Part shown: positions 35,811-45,093 of the stretch, piece by piece
Position numbering within the stretch: position 1 is the first letter of the stretch
Layout: each line of letters begins with the position of its first letter
From: Streptomyces atratus
Lineage (GTDB): Bacteria > Actinomycetota > Actinomycetes > Streptomycetales > Streptomycetaceae
Reading direction: 5' to 3'
Assembly: GCF_014648655.1 (NCBI RefSeq)
Contig: NZ_BMRN01000007.1
Coordinates: 62,001-126,000, forward strand
DNA: 64,000 nt
Program-made: the position numbers and the translations under genes
Notes under the pieces: generated by a model
What the model saw: only the letters and a program-made list of their open reading frames with translations
What the model was told of the DNA's origin: nothing
Database searches by the model: none

Positions 35811-36749
35811 TCAGGTGCTGCAGTCCAGGACCGTCCGGCACAACCCGCACCGGGCCCGTACCCGGCCGCGTACCGGAACGCGGATGCGCTGGTGGCAGGT
35901 GGGGCAGGCGAAGGAGACCCGGAGTCCTTGCGGGCCGTTCTCGAAGGTGTACGGGGCGTCGGGGCCCGGGGCCGCCCTCGCACCCGGATGGTCCTGGGCG
36001 TACCGCCGGTCCTTGGCGTAGCGGTGCCGGCCCGCCCAGCCGGCCGCCGCGAGGGGCGGCTGCCGGGTGTCACGGAGGGCCTGGGCCCGCCCCTTCGTGT
36101 ACGCCGTGTAGGCCTGCGGACTCGTGAACCACGGGGAGGGATCCTCGTCGAAGGCGAACGCCCGCTTGGCGAGGACGTATCCGAACTCCTCCGGGGTGAG
36201 ATAGCCGAGCTTCTGGCTGGAGACGGCGTCCTCGCGGAAGGCGTCCAGCAGCAGCCAGCCCGCGCCCAGATACGTCGTCGCGGTGTCGGTGAGGATCTCG
36301 TTGTCGCGCGTACCGGGGAACTCCAGGTCGAGGCGGTGCAGCAGCACATGCATGACCTCGTGCGAGAGCGCGGCGCCGATGTCCCTGCGATGGGTGCGGA
36401 AGCGGTCGTTGAGTTCGATGAAGTACTCGGGCCCCGCGGCGAGTTCGACACCGGCGGCGTGTTCCATCGCCCGGAAGCCGACGATCATGCGGGCGTCCGG
36501 CAGGTGCAGATGCTGGACCATGGCCCGCGCCACCCGCTGGGCGCCGAGGTACAGATCGTCCTGGTCGGAGAAGGCGGCGTCGGCGGGGGCGAGGCTCGTG
36601 GCGTAGCCGCGGACACCGTCGTACGACAGCCTCCGGTACAGCGCCGTGATCGCGGACCGGACGGTGTCGAGATGAGGGAAGCCGTGGACGACCGGACTTC
36701 CGCCGCCCCGGCCGTGGTCCTGGCTGTTGTCCCGGCTGCTGTCCGTCAC
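35811..36749 (-). CDS. Putative zinc metallopeptidase with C-terminal zinc ribbon
   Basis: 312 residues of unknown family. A helical N-terminal part is followed by the zincin motif HEVMH (in GAALSHEVMHVLLHRLD), preceded by FIELNDRFRTHRRD; the next conserved acid for a third zinc ligand might be in EILTDTATTYLG. The C-terminus has a probable four-cysteine zinc ribbon, CPTC then CGLC, about 20 residues apart. It could be a SprT-like or unrelated housekeeping metallopeptidase; no substrate is evident. GTG 36749 follows a GGGGGCGGGA tract. The gene is divergent from the trypsin gene. Confidence 0.7.
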   Translation of the reverse strand: MTDSSRDNSQDHGRGGGSPVVHGFPHLDTVRSAITALYRRLSYDGVRGYATSLAPADAAFSDQDDLYLGAQRVARAMVQHLHLPDARMIVGFRAMEHAAGVELAAGPEYFIELNDRFRTHRRDIGAALSHEVMHVLLHRLDLEFPGTRDNEILTDTATTYLGAGWLLLDAFREDAVSSQKLGYLTPEEFGYVLAKRAFAFDEDPSPWFTSPQAYTAYTKGRAQALRDTRQPPLAAAGWAGRHRYAKDRRYAQDHPGARAAPGPDAPYTFENGPQGLRVSFACPTCHQRIRVPVRGRVRARCGLCRTVLDCST

Positions 36750-36829
36750 GTCCCGCCCCCATTCGCGACGATCGACCGGTCTCCACTGTAGCCGCAACGA
36801 CGTGAGTGATCTTGGCCGAAAAGTGAACC

Positions 36830-36859
36830 TTGTGGGGGTCGTGATCACTTCCCGATAAT
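36830..36859 (+). promoter_or_regulatory. Possible promoter of the trypsin gene
   Basis: TTGTGG (36830-36835) and GATAAT (36854-36859) with an 18-base spacer, 127 bases before the trypsin start. The segment is AT-richer than its surroundings. Sequence-only inference. Confidence 0.4.
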
Positions 36860-36887
36860 CCGAATCATGTCTTTGTCGGGGGCATGA

Positions 36888-37763
<876 letters not shown>

Positions 37764-37785
37764 CGCCCCGGCCGGCCCCACCGCA

Positions 37786-39600
37786 TCAGCTCTGAGCACC
37801 CCCGGGTGTGCCCGTCCGGACGGGCACACCCGGACCCAGCTCCACCCACGGATCCCCGGCGCCCTCCATCTCCAGCACCCACACCTCGTTGGCGCCCTCC
37901 CGCAGCACCGGACCCGGCACATACAGTGTCCGCTGCGGACCCGCCGACCAGTACCGGCCCAGACAGAAACCGTTCACCCACACGAACCCGCGCGTCCAGC
38001 CCGGCAGTTCGAGCCCCGCGTGATCCGGAAGACCCGCGAGTCCCGACTCCGCCGAATCGAACGAACCCCGGTACAGCCCCGCACGGCCCCGCTCGGCGAC
38101 CCCTCCGAAAGGCACCGCGTCCACCGCACCCGGCTCCTCGAAGGCGGCCAGCCGCAGTCCCCGCGCCCGTACCCCGTGCAGATACTGCCGTTCGTGCCGG
38201 ACGCCGCCCGTGATGCCCTTCGGCTCACCCAGCCGCGGCCCGTAATTGACCCGGCCCAGCGACTCCACCCACAGCTCGACCTCCGCGGGCCCGGCCACCG
38301 GCTCGTCGAGGGTGGCGTTCTCGCCGCTCAGCACACCTTGCCGGACGCCGTTCACATACACCACCGCACGGTCCCGGAGCCCGGACACACCCAGCGCGTA
38401 CGGGCGTCGCAAACCCGGAACGGTGACCTCGTACCGCACCAGACCCCGGTCCACGCCCAGTTCCTCGAACGTCGGCGGAACACCGGATTCCGCCCGTTCC
38501 GGGTCGCCCAGCACCTCCAGGGCCACCGACAGGGGCGCCCACTCGGTCAGCTCCGCCCGCACCGGCGCCGGGGGCCCGACCGGCTCCGGCGGCAGCTGGG
38601 GAAGCGGACCGTCCGCAAACTCCGCCAGGACCTTCCGGAACAGCCAGAACTTCTCCGTCGGCCGCCCGTACTCGTCGATCGGCGCATCGTAGTCGTACGA
38701 CGTCACCGTCGGCTGAAGATCCTGGTCCTGCACCGGACCCGAGCGGTTCGCCCCCGCCCAGCCCGCAAAATTCGTCCCCCCGTGCGCCATGTAGACATTC
38801 ACCGACGCCCCGCACTCCAGAATCTCCCGCAGGGCCTTTGCGGCCTCCGCCGGATCCCGTACCGCCGGCGCAGCACCCCAGTGCTCGAACCACCCGCACC
38901 AGAACTCCATGCACATCAGCGGCCCCTTCGGCTGATGGCGGCGCAGCACCTCGAACGCCTCCCGCGCACCCGACCCGAAGTTCACCGTGGCGAGCAGCCC
39001 CGGCACGGAGCCGCCGGTGAGCATGTGGTCCTCCGGCCCGTCGGAGGTGAACAGCGGCACGGTCACCCCGCGCTCCCGCAGCATCCCGGCCACCCGCTGC
39101 AGATAGACCCGATCAGTGCCGTAGCTCCCGTACTCGTTCTCCGCCTGAACCATGATCACCGGGCCGCCGCGTCCGATCTGCCGCTGCACCACCTGCGGCA
39201 GCAGCGCCGTGAACCACCGCTCCACGGCGCCCAGATACTCCTCGTCACGGGTCCGTACCCGTCGCCCGAACCGCCCTGTCACCCAGGCCGGCAGACCACC
39301 GTTCTCCCACTCGGCACAGATGTACGGACCCGGGCGGACGATCGCCCACAGCCCGGCCCGCTGCGCCGCGTCCAGGAACCGGCCCAGCGCCGCCACGTCC
39401 CGGAAGCGGCCGGGCTGCGGCTCATGGAGATTCCACGGCACATATGTCTCGACACAGTTGAGACCCATGGCGCGCAGCATCGACAGCCGGTGGTCCCACT
39501 GCGCCTCGTGGACCCGGAAATAGTGCAGGGCCCCCGACAGCAGCCGTACGGGCTTCCCGTCGAGCCGGAAGTGGTCGTCCCCCACGGTGAAGTCAGCCAT
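37786..39600 (-). CDS. Beta-galactosidase, glycoside hydrolase family 35
   Basis: 604 residues. N-terminal TIM barrel with GALHYFRV and ETYVPWNLHEPQPG, the acid/base Glu in AENEYGSYG (about 154-159) and the nucleophile Glu in LMCMEFWCGWFEHWG. The C-terminal part carries beta-sandwich domains ending in GFVWVNGFCLGRYWSAGPQ, typical of the family. No signal peptide is apparent, so it is probably cytoplasmic. It is divergent from an AraC-type regulator, which likely controls it. The start is the ATG at 39600. Confidence 0.92.
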   Translation of the reverse strand: MADFTVGDDHFRLDGKPVRLLSGALHYFRVHEAQWDHRLSMLRAMGLNCVETYVPWNLHEPQPGRFRDVAALGRFLDAAQRAGLWAIVRPGPYICAEWENGGLPAWVTGRFGRRVRTRDEEYLGAVERWFTALLPQVVQRQIGRGGPVIMVQAENEYGSYGTDRVYLQRVAGMLRERGVTVPLFTSDGPEDHMLTGGSVPGLLATVNFGSGAREAFEVLRRHQPKGPLMCMEFWCGWFEHWGAAPAVRDPAEAAKALREILECGASVNVYMAHGGTNFAGWAGANRSGPVQDQDLQPTVTSYDYDAPIDEYGRPTEKFWLFRKVLAEFADGPLPQLPPEPVGPPAPVRAELTEWAPLSVALEVLGDPERAESGVPPTFEELGVDRGLVRYEVTVPGLRRPYALGVSGLRDRAVVYVNGVRQGVLSGENATLDEPVAGPAEVELWVESLGRVNYGPRLGEPKGITGGVRHERQYLHGVRARGLRLAAFEEPGAVDAVPFGGVAERGRAGLYRGSFDSAESGLAGLPDHAGLELPGWTRGFVWVNGFCLGRYWSAGPQRTLYVPGPVLREGANEVWVLEMEGAGDPWVELGPGVPVRTGTPGGAQS

Positions 39601-39755
39601 CGTGCTCGTACTCTCCTGTGCGTGCGGTCCCACGGGGCCGCCCCGCCCAGGGGTCGCACGACGGCACGCACCACGGAGCGGGCGAACCCGGGAGGAATGT
39701 TGCAACCAACCTTTGCCCCCTGGCGTGCGGCCGGTCCATGGACAAAGATCACTGC

Positions 39756-39794
39756 TGTTTGGACACAATTGTTCGGACGCGAACTGTTTCGGAC
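39756..39794. promoter_or_regulatory. Three direct repeats in the GH35/AraC intergenic region
   Basis: tgtttggac (39756-39764), tgttcggac (39770-39778) and tgtttcggac (39785-39794), spaced about 14-15 bases. AraC-family proteins often bind direct repeats of this kind. A 10-bp palindrome gtccatggac lies nearby at 39734-39743. Confidence 0.55.
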
Positions 39795-39830
39795 CAACAC
39801 CGAAGAAAAAAGGGGGAGGAAGGAAGGCCG

Positions 39831-40724
39831 ATGTACCACACCTGGATGCGCTTCTTCACTCCCAGCCCGCTCCACCACCGGCTGGGCCTCGTCTGTCTGG
39901 GCGTGGGGCTGCAGCACGGCGCCCTGCCGACGGTCGGCCCGCGCACCCTGGACCACCACGTGGCCGTCGTCATCAACTCCGGCAGCGGCTGGTTCATCGG
40001 AGCCGACGGCCGCCGGGTGCCGGTCATCGCACCCAGCCTGATCTGGCTGACCCCCGGCACCCCGCACCACTACGGCGCCGATCCGGGCACCGGCTGGGAC
40101 GAGAGCTTCGTCGACTTCACCGGCCCCGCCACCGCCACGTACACCGAGCTCGGCTACATCGAACCGGACCGCCCGCTCGTCCCGCTCGCCGACACGGCGG
40201 GTCCCCGCGCCGCGGTGGGGCGGATGGTGCGCGCGGCACGGCGCGGCAACCCGTTGCTGGAGGTCGAGACCGGCGCCGCCGTGCACGAACTCCTCGTCGC
40301 CCTGCGCCGGGCCCGCGCCGATGTCAGCCCCGACGGCGACCCGGTCCTGCAGGCCCTCGCCCGCGACGCCTTCCAGCCGCTCTCCGTCGCCGAGCACGCG
40401 GCCCGGCACGGAATGACACCCGCCGAACTGCGCACGGCGGTGCGGCGGGGCGCGGGCTGCAGCCCGAAGGACTACCTCCTCGGCATCCGGCTCGGCCGCG
40501 CCAAGGAGCTCCTCGCCGCCACCGACCTGCCGGTCGCCGCGGTCGCCCGACGCGTCGGCTACGACGACCCGGCGTACTTCTCCCGCCTTTTCGCCCGCCG
40601 GGTCGGCACCGCCCCGGTCCGGTTCCGCGATCAGCAGGGCCGCAGCGTCCCGGGCGGCTGGAGCGACCAGGTCCCGGACCCGGAACACCCACCGACGATC
40701 ACCCCCCTGGGCCCGGCCCTCTGA
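39831..40724 (+). CDS. AraC-family transcriptional regulator
   Basis: 297 residues. The N-terminal cupin-like domain (VAVVINSGSGWFIGADG, LIWLTPGTPHHYGA) senses a ligand, probably a sugar; the C-terminal AraC domain has two helix-turn-helices, seen in LSVAEHAARHGMTPAELRTA and the signature LLAATDLPVAAVARRVGYDD followed by YFSRLFARRVGTAPVRFR. The ATG has AGGAAGG five bases upstream. The beta-galactosidase gene is divergent and shares the intergenic repeats, so it is the most likely target. Confidence 0.9.
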   Translation: MYHTWMRFFTPSPLHHRLGLVCLGVGLQHGALPTVGPRTLDHHVAVVINSGSGWFIGADGRRVPVIAPSLIWLTPGTPHHYGADPGTGWDESFVDFTGPATATYTELGYIEPDRPLVPLADTAGPRAAVGRMVRAARRGNPLLEVETGAAVHELLVALRRARADVSPDGDPVLQALARDAFQPLSVAEHAARHGMTPAELRTAVRRGAGCSPKDYLLGIRLGRAKELLAATDLPVAAVARRVGYDDPAYFSRLFARRVGTAPVRFRDQQGRSVPGGWSDQVPDPEHPPTITPLGPAL

Positions 40725-40776
40725 GACCGACCGGCAAATGGAGGGCGGCGTCCGCCCCGCCTTTGCCGGTCGGTCT
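40724..40776 (+). terminator. Strong hairpin overlapping the AraC stop
   Basis: Arms agaccgaccggcaaa (40724-40738) and tttgccggtcggtct (40762-40776), 15 bp perfect, with an inner six-base stem (gggcgg and ccgccc) in the 23-base loop. The left arm starts at the last base of the AraC stop codon and the right arm ends 13 bases before the chorismate mutase ATG. Confidence 0.75.
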
Positions 40777-40780
40777 AAGC
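40775..40780 (+). promoter_or_regulatory. Possible -10 element, leaderless start of chorismate mutase
   Basis: TAAGCT ends nine bases before the ATG at 40790 and no SD is visible, consistent with transcription beginning at or near the ATG. No suitable -35 is apparent because the preceding bases are the terminator arm. Confidence 0.3.
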
Positions 40781-40789
40781 TCGCTGACC

Positions 40790-41128
40790 ATGACCACGAG
40801 GGACATCGACGAGTCCGTGAGCGCGGAACTGAACCGGCTGCGCGAGAGCATCGACAACATTGACGCCGCTGTTGTCCATATGCTCGCCGAGCGCTTCAAG
40901 TGCACTCAGCAGGTCGGCCACCTCAAGGCCGCCCACCAGCTCCCCCCGGCCGACCCGGCCCGCGAGAGCCGGCAGATCGCCCGGCTGAGGCAGCTGGCGG
41001 AGAGCGCGCATCTGGATCCGGCCTTCGCGGAGAAGCTGCTGAACTTCATCGTGGCGGAGGTCATCCGCCACCATGAACGGATCGCGGAGGAGTCGGCGAC
41101 GAACGGGGAGACCGGCGCCGGGTCGTGA
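40790..41128 (+). CDS. Chorismate mutase (AroQ class), stand-alone
   Basis: 112 residues, all-helical AroQ fold. The catalytic pattern is visible: LNRLRESIDNIDAAVVHMLAERF with the catalytic Arg, then VGHLKAAHQLPPADPARE with the second Arg/Lys residues and the C-terminal helix FIVAEVIRHHERIAEE with the catalytic Glu/Gln zone. It converts chorismate to prephenate for Phe/Tyr synthesis. No fusion to prephenate dehydratase or DAHP synthase and no other aro gene adjacent. The preceding AraC gene is separated by a terminator. Confidence 0.9.
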   Translation: MTTRDIDESVSAELNRLRESIDNIDAAVVHMLAERFKCTQQVGHLKAAHQLPPADPARESRQIARLRQLAESAHLDPAFAEKLLNFIVAEVIRHHERIAEESATNGETGAGS

Positions 41129-41244
41129 ACGGGGCCGGAGGCTGATCCCTGCGGGCCGACAGCCGAGGCGGTCACCACCGGGGGCGCTCCCGGTGGTCGG
41201 GGGAGTGGGGGACTGGCGGTAATCGCTCTCCACTTCTCGTTCTC

Positions 41245-42060
41245 TCATTGAGCCGAGGGCGGTTCGCCTTGAGCCGAGGGCGGTTCGCCCGCCCGGTGCG
41301 ACGGATACGGGCCGGACCGCCCGGCCGGCCGCTTGCGCCTCGACCACGCCACCCAGGCACTCACCAGCAGACCGAGTCCCGTTGCCAGGACGACGAGCCC
41401 GGCCGAGGCCGACTCGTTGACATGGTCCCCGTTGCCCTCCGGCGTGGGCAGCCCGGCGGCCGCGTAGTGCGGCAGGAGCAGCAGTCCCGCTCCCACCAGG
41501 GCGGGCACCGCCCAGCCGACGCTTTCGCGGCGCGAGGACCGGGCGGACACCAGAGCACCCACCGTCAGAAGCACCGCGCAGCCCAGTGCCGGCAGCACCG
41601 TGTAGGTCAGCCATTCGGACAGCAATGGCCGCCAGTACCACTCCGATTCGGGCCTCGGCCCGTCGAAGTAGTACAGGGTCCGCGGCTGTGGCGCACCCAT
41701 GAAGTCCCGGACCGACCCGGGGACCAGCCCGCCCAGCAGCCCGCCGCCGAAGACCAGCCCGGCGAAACGCGCAGCCCCGCTGTCCTCCGTCCGGTAGGAC
41801 GCCCGGCCGATCCGGAGGCTCGACACGGCACACCAGCCGGCCAGCAGCCCCAGGAACACACCCTTGACCGCGCCATAACCGATCGGAGTCCACACGTTCC
41901 AGGGGTAGTTCTCCATGTGCGCGGCGCGCCGGCTCCCCGCGATACACCAGGCAACCGCACCCGCCGCCACTCCCCATGGCACGACCCCCACGGCCCGCCG
42001 CCGTGCGACGTCCGCGCCCGTCCCCGCCTCGCGCACCGCTTCGGACACTGTCTGCCCCAT
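41245..42060 (-). CDS. Uncharacterised membrane protein
   Basis: 271 residues with about six hydrophobic segments (for example GVVPWGVAAGAVAWCIAGS, GLVFGGGLLGGLVPG, LTYTVLPALGCAVLLTVGALV, AVPALVGAGLLLLPHYAAAG). I do not recognise the family. The C-terminus ends in a repeated GEPPSAQ created by a 21-bp tandem duplication. ATG 42060 has AGGTGG five bases before it; the GTG at 42069 overlaps that SD. It stands alone between chorismate mutase and the TetR/hydrolase pair. Confidence 0.65.
   Translation of the reverse strand: MGQTVSEAVREAGTGADVARRRAVGVVPWGVAAGAVAWCIAGSRRAAHMENYPWNVWTPIGYGAVKGVFLGLLAGWCAVSSLRIGRASYRTEDSGAARFAGLVFGGGLLGGLVPGSVRDFMGAPQPRTLYYFDGPRPESEWYWRPLLSEWLTYTVLPALGCAVLLTVGALVSARSSRRESVGWAVPALVGAGLLLLPHYAAAGLPTPEGNGDHVNESASAGLVVLATGLGLLVSAWVAWSRRKRPAGRSGPYPSHRAGEPPSAQGEPPSAQ
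41248..41289. repeat. Perfect 21-bp tandem duplication
   Basis: Two exact copies of a 21-base unit beginning ttgagccgagggcggttcgc at 41248-41268 and 41269-41289. It is in frame (seven codons) and lengthens the C-terminus of the membrane protein by one GEPPSAQ unit. A recent slippage duplication is likely. Confidence 0.85.
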
Positions 42061-42156
42061 ATGGTCCACCTGCCCCGATACTCCCGCCGAGCCCGGTTGT
42101 CGTTGATGATGCGGCTCTGTGATGCGTTCGGTCAGAGCTCTCTCGTCTTGGCCTGA

Positions 42157-42711
42157 TCAGCGAGGTGCGTGCAGGCCTGTGATCATCATGTGGATCAACA
42201 GGTCGTAACTCTCGTCCAGCTTCTCCGGGAGCCCGAACGCGCCCTCGGTCTCCAGAACTGCGAAGCCGTGGACGGCCGCGCGCAGGCAGCGGGCTGCGTG
42301 GATCGCGGCGGAGTCCGCCATTCCATACGCGCGGAAAGTGGCGAGCAAGATGTTGATCAGCCGTGTTCCGGCCTCGACCGTGCGTGGCTCGGGCGTCTGG
42401 ATCAGCGCCGAGTAGCGGTGCGGGTGCCGCAGCGCATAGTGCCGCCAGGCCATCATGACCGCGCGGATCGCCTCGTCGGCAGAGCGGCCCAGCACGGCCT
42501 CACCGACCTGGTCCGCGATCTCGTTCATGATCCGCGCCGACACGAGGCTGCGCAGCTCGGCCAGATTGCGCACGTGCTTGTAGAGGGACGGGGTGGCGAC
42601 GCCTGCCCGGCCGGCCACCGCCGACAAGGTCAGGGCGGCGGGGCCTTTTTCGTCGATGATCAGCAGCGCGACATCGACGACGGCATCCGTGGTGAGCGCT
42701 GCCCTAGCCAC
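42157..42711 (-). CDS. TetR-family regulator (WHG-domain type)
   Basis: 184 residues. HTH region LTLSAVAGRAGVATPSLYKHVRN near residues 27-49 and a C-terminal domain with HAARCLRAAVHGFAVLETEGAFG, the WHG/TetR_C_33 pattern. GTG start; its first eight bases overlap the end of the hydrolase gene, so the two are co-transcribed with the hydrolase first. It probably represses the hydrolase operon through the repeats at 43554-43590. Confidence 0.85.
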   Translation of the reverse strand: MARAALTTDAVVDVALLIIDEKGPAALTLSAVAGRAGVATPSLYKHVRNLAELRSLVSARIMNEIADQVGEAVLGRSADEAIRAVMMAWRHYALRHPHRYSALIQTPEPRTVEAGTRLINILLATFRAYGMADSAAIHAARCLRAAVHGFAVLETEGAFGLPEKLDESYDLLIHMMITGLHAPR

Positions 42712-43540
42712 GCGCGCCGACCTTGAGGAAGGCCAGGATGGCCGTGGCGACTTCGTCCGGGAACTGGACGTGCGCGTAGTGGCCGGCTCCCTCGATCATC
42801 TCGAGCCGGCCGAGCCCTGCGGGCATGTCGGCCACGATGCCCTCTCCCTCGGCCCTGGGGTCGGCCCAGTCGGGGTCGAGCGTGCCCTCGATGACCAGGG
42901 CGGGGCACTGGATGGCGTCGAGACAGGCACCGGCGTCCGTGGGCGCGGACATGCCCATCTTGCTGACGACGGCCATCCGGCCGGGCCTGCGCAGGTCGGC
43001 GTCGAGGGTGGCGACATGGCCGGCGTAGCCGGCGGGCTTGACGCCCGGGTAGGCATGGTCGAGGTAGCGCTTCCACAGTCCGACGCTGCGCAGCAGGCCG
43101 GCGCCCATGAGCAGGCTCATGCCCTTGCGGTAGCGGGCGTGGGACATCAGAGCGCTCGGGCTGATCTTCTGTGCGCGGGTGAACGGGCTGATCTCGACGA
43201 TGGCGCTGACCAGTTCGGGCTCCTGGGCCGCGGCGATGGTGGCGGCGCCGCCGGCGAAGGAGTGGCCCACGACGACGGCGGGGCCGCCCAGGTGCCTGAT
43301 CAGGGCGAGGATGTCGGCCGCTGCGTCGGTGCGGGTGTAGGACGCCCAGCCGGTGCTGGACTCACCGTGGCCGCGCTGGTCCATGACGGCGACCCGCAGT
43401 CCGGCCGCCGCGAGCCGGGAGGCCACATCTCGGTAGGCCGCCCTGTTGTCGCCCATGCCGTGGGCCAGCACGATCAGCGGGCCCTCGCCGGTCACTTCGT
43501 ACGCGAGCTGTCCGCTGCCGATCGTCAAGAACTCGGTCAT
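42704..43540 (-). CDS. Alpha/beta hydrolase
   Basis: 278 residues with the alpha/beta-hydrolase fold. LIVLAHGMGDNRAAYRD holds the oxyanion hole, the nucleophile Ser is in VVGHSFAGGAATIA, the acid is probably Asp in IEGTLDPDWADP and the His in EGAGHYAHVQFPDE. The substrate is unknown; a detoxifying or ester-cleaving role is usual for TetR-linked hydrolases. ATG 43540 has GGAGGG five bases upstream. It is the first gene of a two-gene operon with the TetR regulator. Confidence 0.87.
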   Translation of the reverse strand: MTEFLTIGSGQLAYEVTGEGPLIVLAHGMGDNRAAYRDVASRLAAAGLRVAVMDQRGHGESSTGWASYTRTDAAADILALIRHLGGPAVVVGHSFAGGAATIAAAQEPELVSAIVEISPFTRAQKISPSALMSHARYRKGMSLLMGAGLLRSVGLWKRYLDHAYPGVKPAGYAGHVATLDADLRRPGRMAVVSKMGMSAPTDAGACLDAIQCPALVIEGTLDPDWADPRAEGEGIVADMPAGLGRLEMIEGAGHYAHVQFPDEVATAILAFLKVGARG

Positions 43541-43553
43541 GTCCACCCTCCGG

Positions 43554-43590
43554 GGCTAATGTCTATAGCCATAAAGCTAATGTGATTAGC
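43554..43590. promoter_or_regulatory. Probable TetR operator with two inverted repeats
   Basis: ggcta atgtcta tagcc (43554-43570) and gctaat gtg attagc (43576-43590), both sharing the direct unit gctaatgt. They lie 14 bases before the hydrolase ATG in an otherwise AT-rich patch, where a co-transcribed TetR repressor would act on its own promoter. Confidence 0.65.
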
Positions 43591-43716
43591 CGTGTTCGTC
43601 AACACCTCGTGGACGGCACCCAGGGAGATCGGAACCCCGACTCCGATCCGGAGAGCCGACACCCCGCTCCTGCGCTGACGGCAACCCCACTCACGGGGTG
43701 ATCCGAACGAAACTGC

Positions 43717-44457
43717 CTAGTGGCCGGTCGCGGTCGCAGCGGGCGCGGCCGGTGCGACGGGGATGAGCAGCGCGGTGATGTTGTCGTGCCCGCCTGCATC
43801 AAGGGCGCACCGGACCATCGACCGCGTGTCCTCCAGCAGGTCACTGCCGGCCGGCGACGCGGTCGGGCGGCGGGGGAGCACGCCCCGCAGTGCGGCGACA
43901 TCGGGCAGATGACGCCACAGTCCATCGGTGCACAGCAGCAGCCGACCGGGCACCGAGGGCCGGTAGCTCCGGATGCGCGGTGCTGGTTCACCGGCGTCGG
44001 CTCCCAGCCACGCGGAGAGTGCCTCGTGCCGGCCCGTGTCGTCCTCGGTCAGCGCCATCCCTGGCCCTTCGTCCGGCAGCCAGTAGGCACGGCTGTCGCC
44101 GATCCAGGCACTCCAGATGCCTTCCGGGTCCGCGATACCGGCGACATACGTGCAGGCGGGTGCGGCATGCGCCGACGCCGCCAGGCCGACAACAGCGCGC
44201 GCCGCACGCCTGGCGGAGTCACCGAGCGCGATCTCCGGCAGAACACCTTCCCGCAGTCGCGCCGCCAGAACCGTCACGCCGACCTCGGCCGCGACCTGGG
44301 CCGCTCGCTCCGACCGTGGCGACATGGACACACCGTCGCAGACGACCCCGACCGTCCAACTGCCGACCGTGGACAGTGCCATCGCGTCCGCATTGATGCC
44401 GCGGTGCCGGCCGCGGTCGCTGATCCCTGCCGCACCGCCGTCCGTCGTGATCTCCAC
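43717..44457 (-). CDS. PP2C-type Ser/Thr phosphatase, apparently 5'-truncated
   Basis: 246 residues. A PP2C catalytic domain with ISDRGRHRGINADAM, VVCDGVSMS, AWIGDSRAYWL, LLCTDGLW and GGHDNITALLI, which carry the metal-binding Asp residues. In frame upstream of GTG 44457 the codons spell CGGTVAPDGHCWDCG, a zinc-ribbon-like stretch followed by AQPSFRSR as in longer actinobacterial homologues, but there is no ATG, GTG or TTG before the TAG that ends the MarR gene in the same frame. So the coding region seems to have lost its original start. GTG 44457 has no SD. Confidence 0.75.
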   Translation of the reverse strand: MEITTDGGAAGISDRGRHRGINADAMALSTVGSWTVGVVCDGVSMSPRSERAAQVAAEVGVTVLAARLREGVLPEIALGDSARRAARAVVGLAASAHAAPACTYVAGIADPEGIWSAWIGDSRAYWLPDEGPGMALTEDDTGRHEALSAWLGADAGEPAPRIRSYRPSVPGRLLLCTDGLWRHLPDVAALRGVLPRRPTASPAGSDLLEDTRSMVRCALDAGGHDNITALLIPVAPAAPAATATGH

Positions 44458-44556
44458 GCGCGAGCGAAACGACGGCTGGGCCGCACCGCAGTCCCAGCAG
44501 TGCCCATCGGGAGCGACCGTCCCGCCGCACAGGGCCCGTCCGGCGATCAGGGACGA

Positions 44557-45093
44557 CTACGCATCCTCCTGCGCCGCCAGCACCGACCGTTCCAGCTTCT
44601 CCAGCAGCCGGGCCAGCTGCCGGCACTCCGCGGGAGTCAGCCCCGCCAGCATCCGCCGCTCGTTGTCCAAGTGCTCCGCGAACAACTTGTCGATCGTCGA
44701 CAGACCCTCGTCCGTGAGCCGCGAGTGCACCACCCGACGGTCCTGAGCATCACGCTCCCGCAGGATCAACCCGTCCTTCTCCAGACGGTCGATCCGCAGC
44801 GTGACCCCCGCCGAACTGATCAAACCGGAATCGGCCAGCTCACCCGCCGTACGACGGAACGGCGCCCCTGCCCTGCGCAGCGCCGTCAGCACATCGAACC
44901 CGGCCATCGACAGGCCCTCGCGTTCCACCGGCCGGGAGATCGCCGCGCTGTACCGCAAAAACGCCCGGTGCAGCCGGCCGAAAACCTCCAGCGGAGCCGT
45001 ATCCAGATCCGGTCGCTCCCGCCGCCAGTCCTCGACGATCGACGCCACCGCGTCCTGCCGCTTCGCGGAAGCGGAAGCCGCGTTCTTCGCCAT
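44557..45093 (-). CDS. MarR-family transcriptional regulator
   Basis: 178 residues, winged-helix MarR fold. LSMAGFDVLTALRRAG and GELADSGLISSAGVTLRIDRLEKDGLI form the recognition helix region, followed by the wing RERDAQDRRVVHSRLTDEG. ATG 45093 has GGAGGAG eight bases upstream; the open frame upstream (MGLSGL...) is not protein-like. Its TAG stop lies directly before the in-frame PP2C remnant. The PepN gene is divergent. Its target is unknown. Confidence 0.88.
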   Translation of the reverse strand: MAKNAASASAKRQDAVASIVEDWRRERPDLDTAPLEVFGRLHRAFLRYSAAISRPVEREGLSMAGFDVLTALRRAGAPFRRTAGELADSGLISSAGVTLRIDRLEKDGLILRERDAQDRRVVHSRLTDEGLSTIDKLFAEHLDNERRMLAGLTPAECRQLARLLEKLERSVLAAQEDA

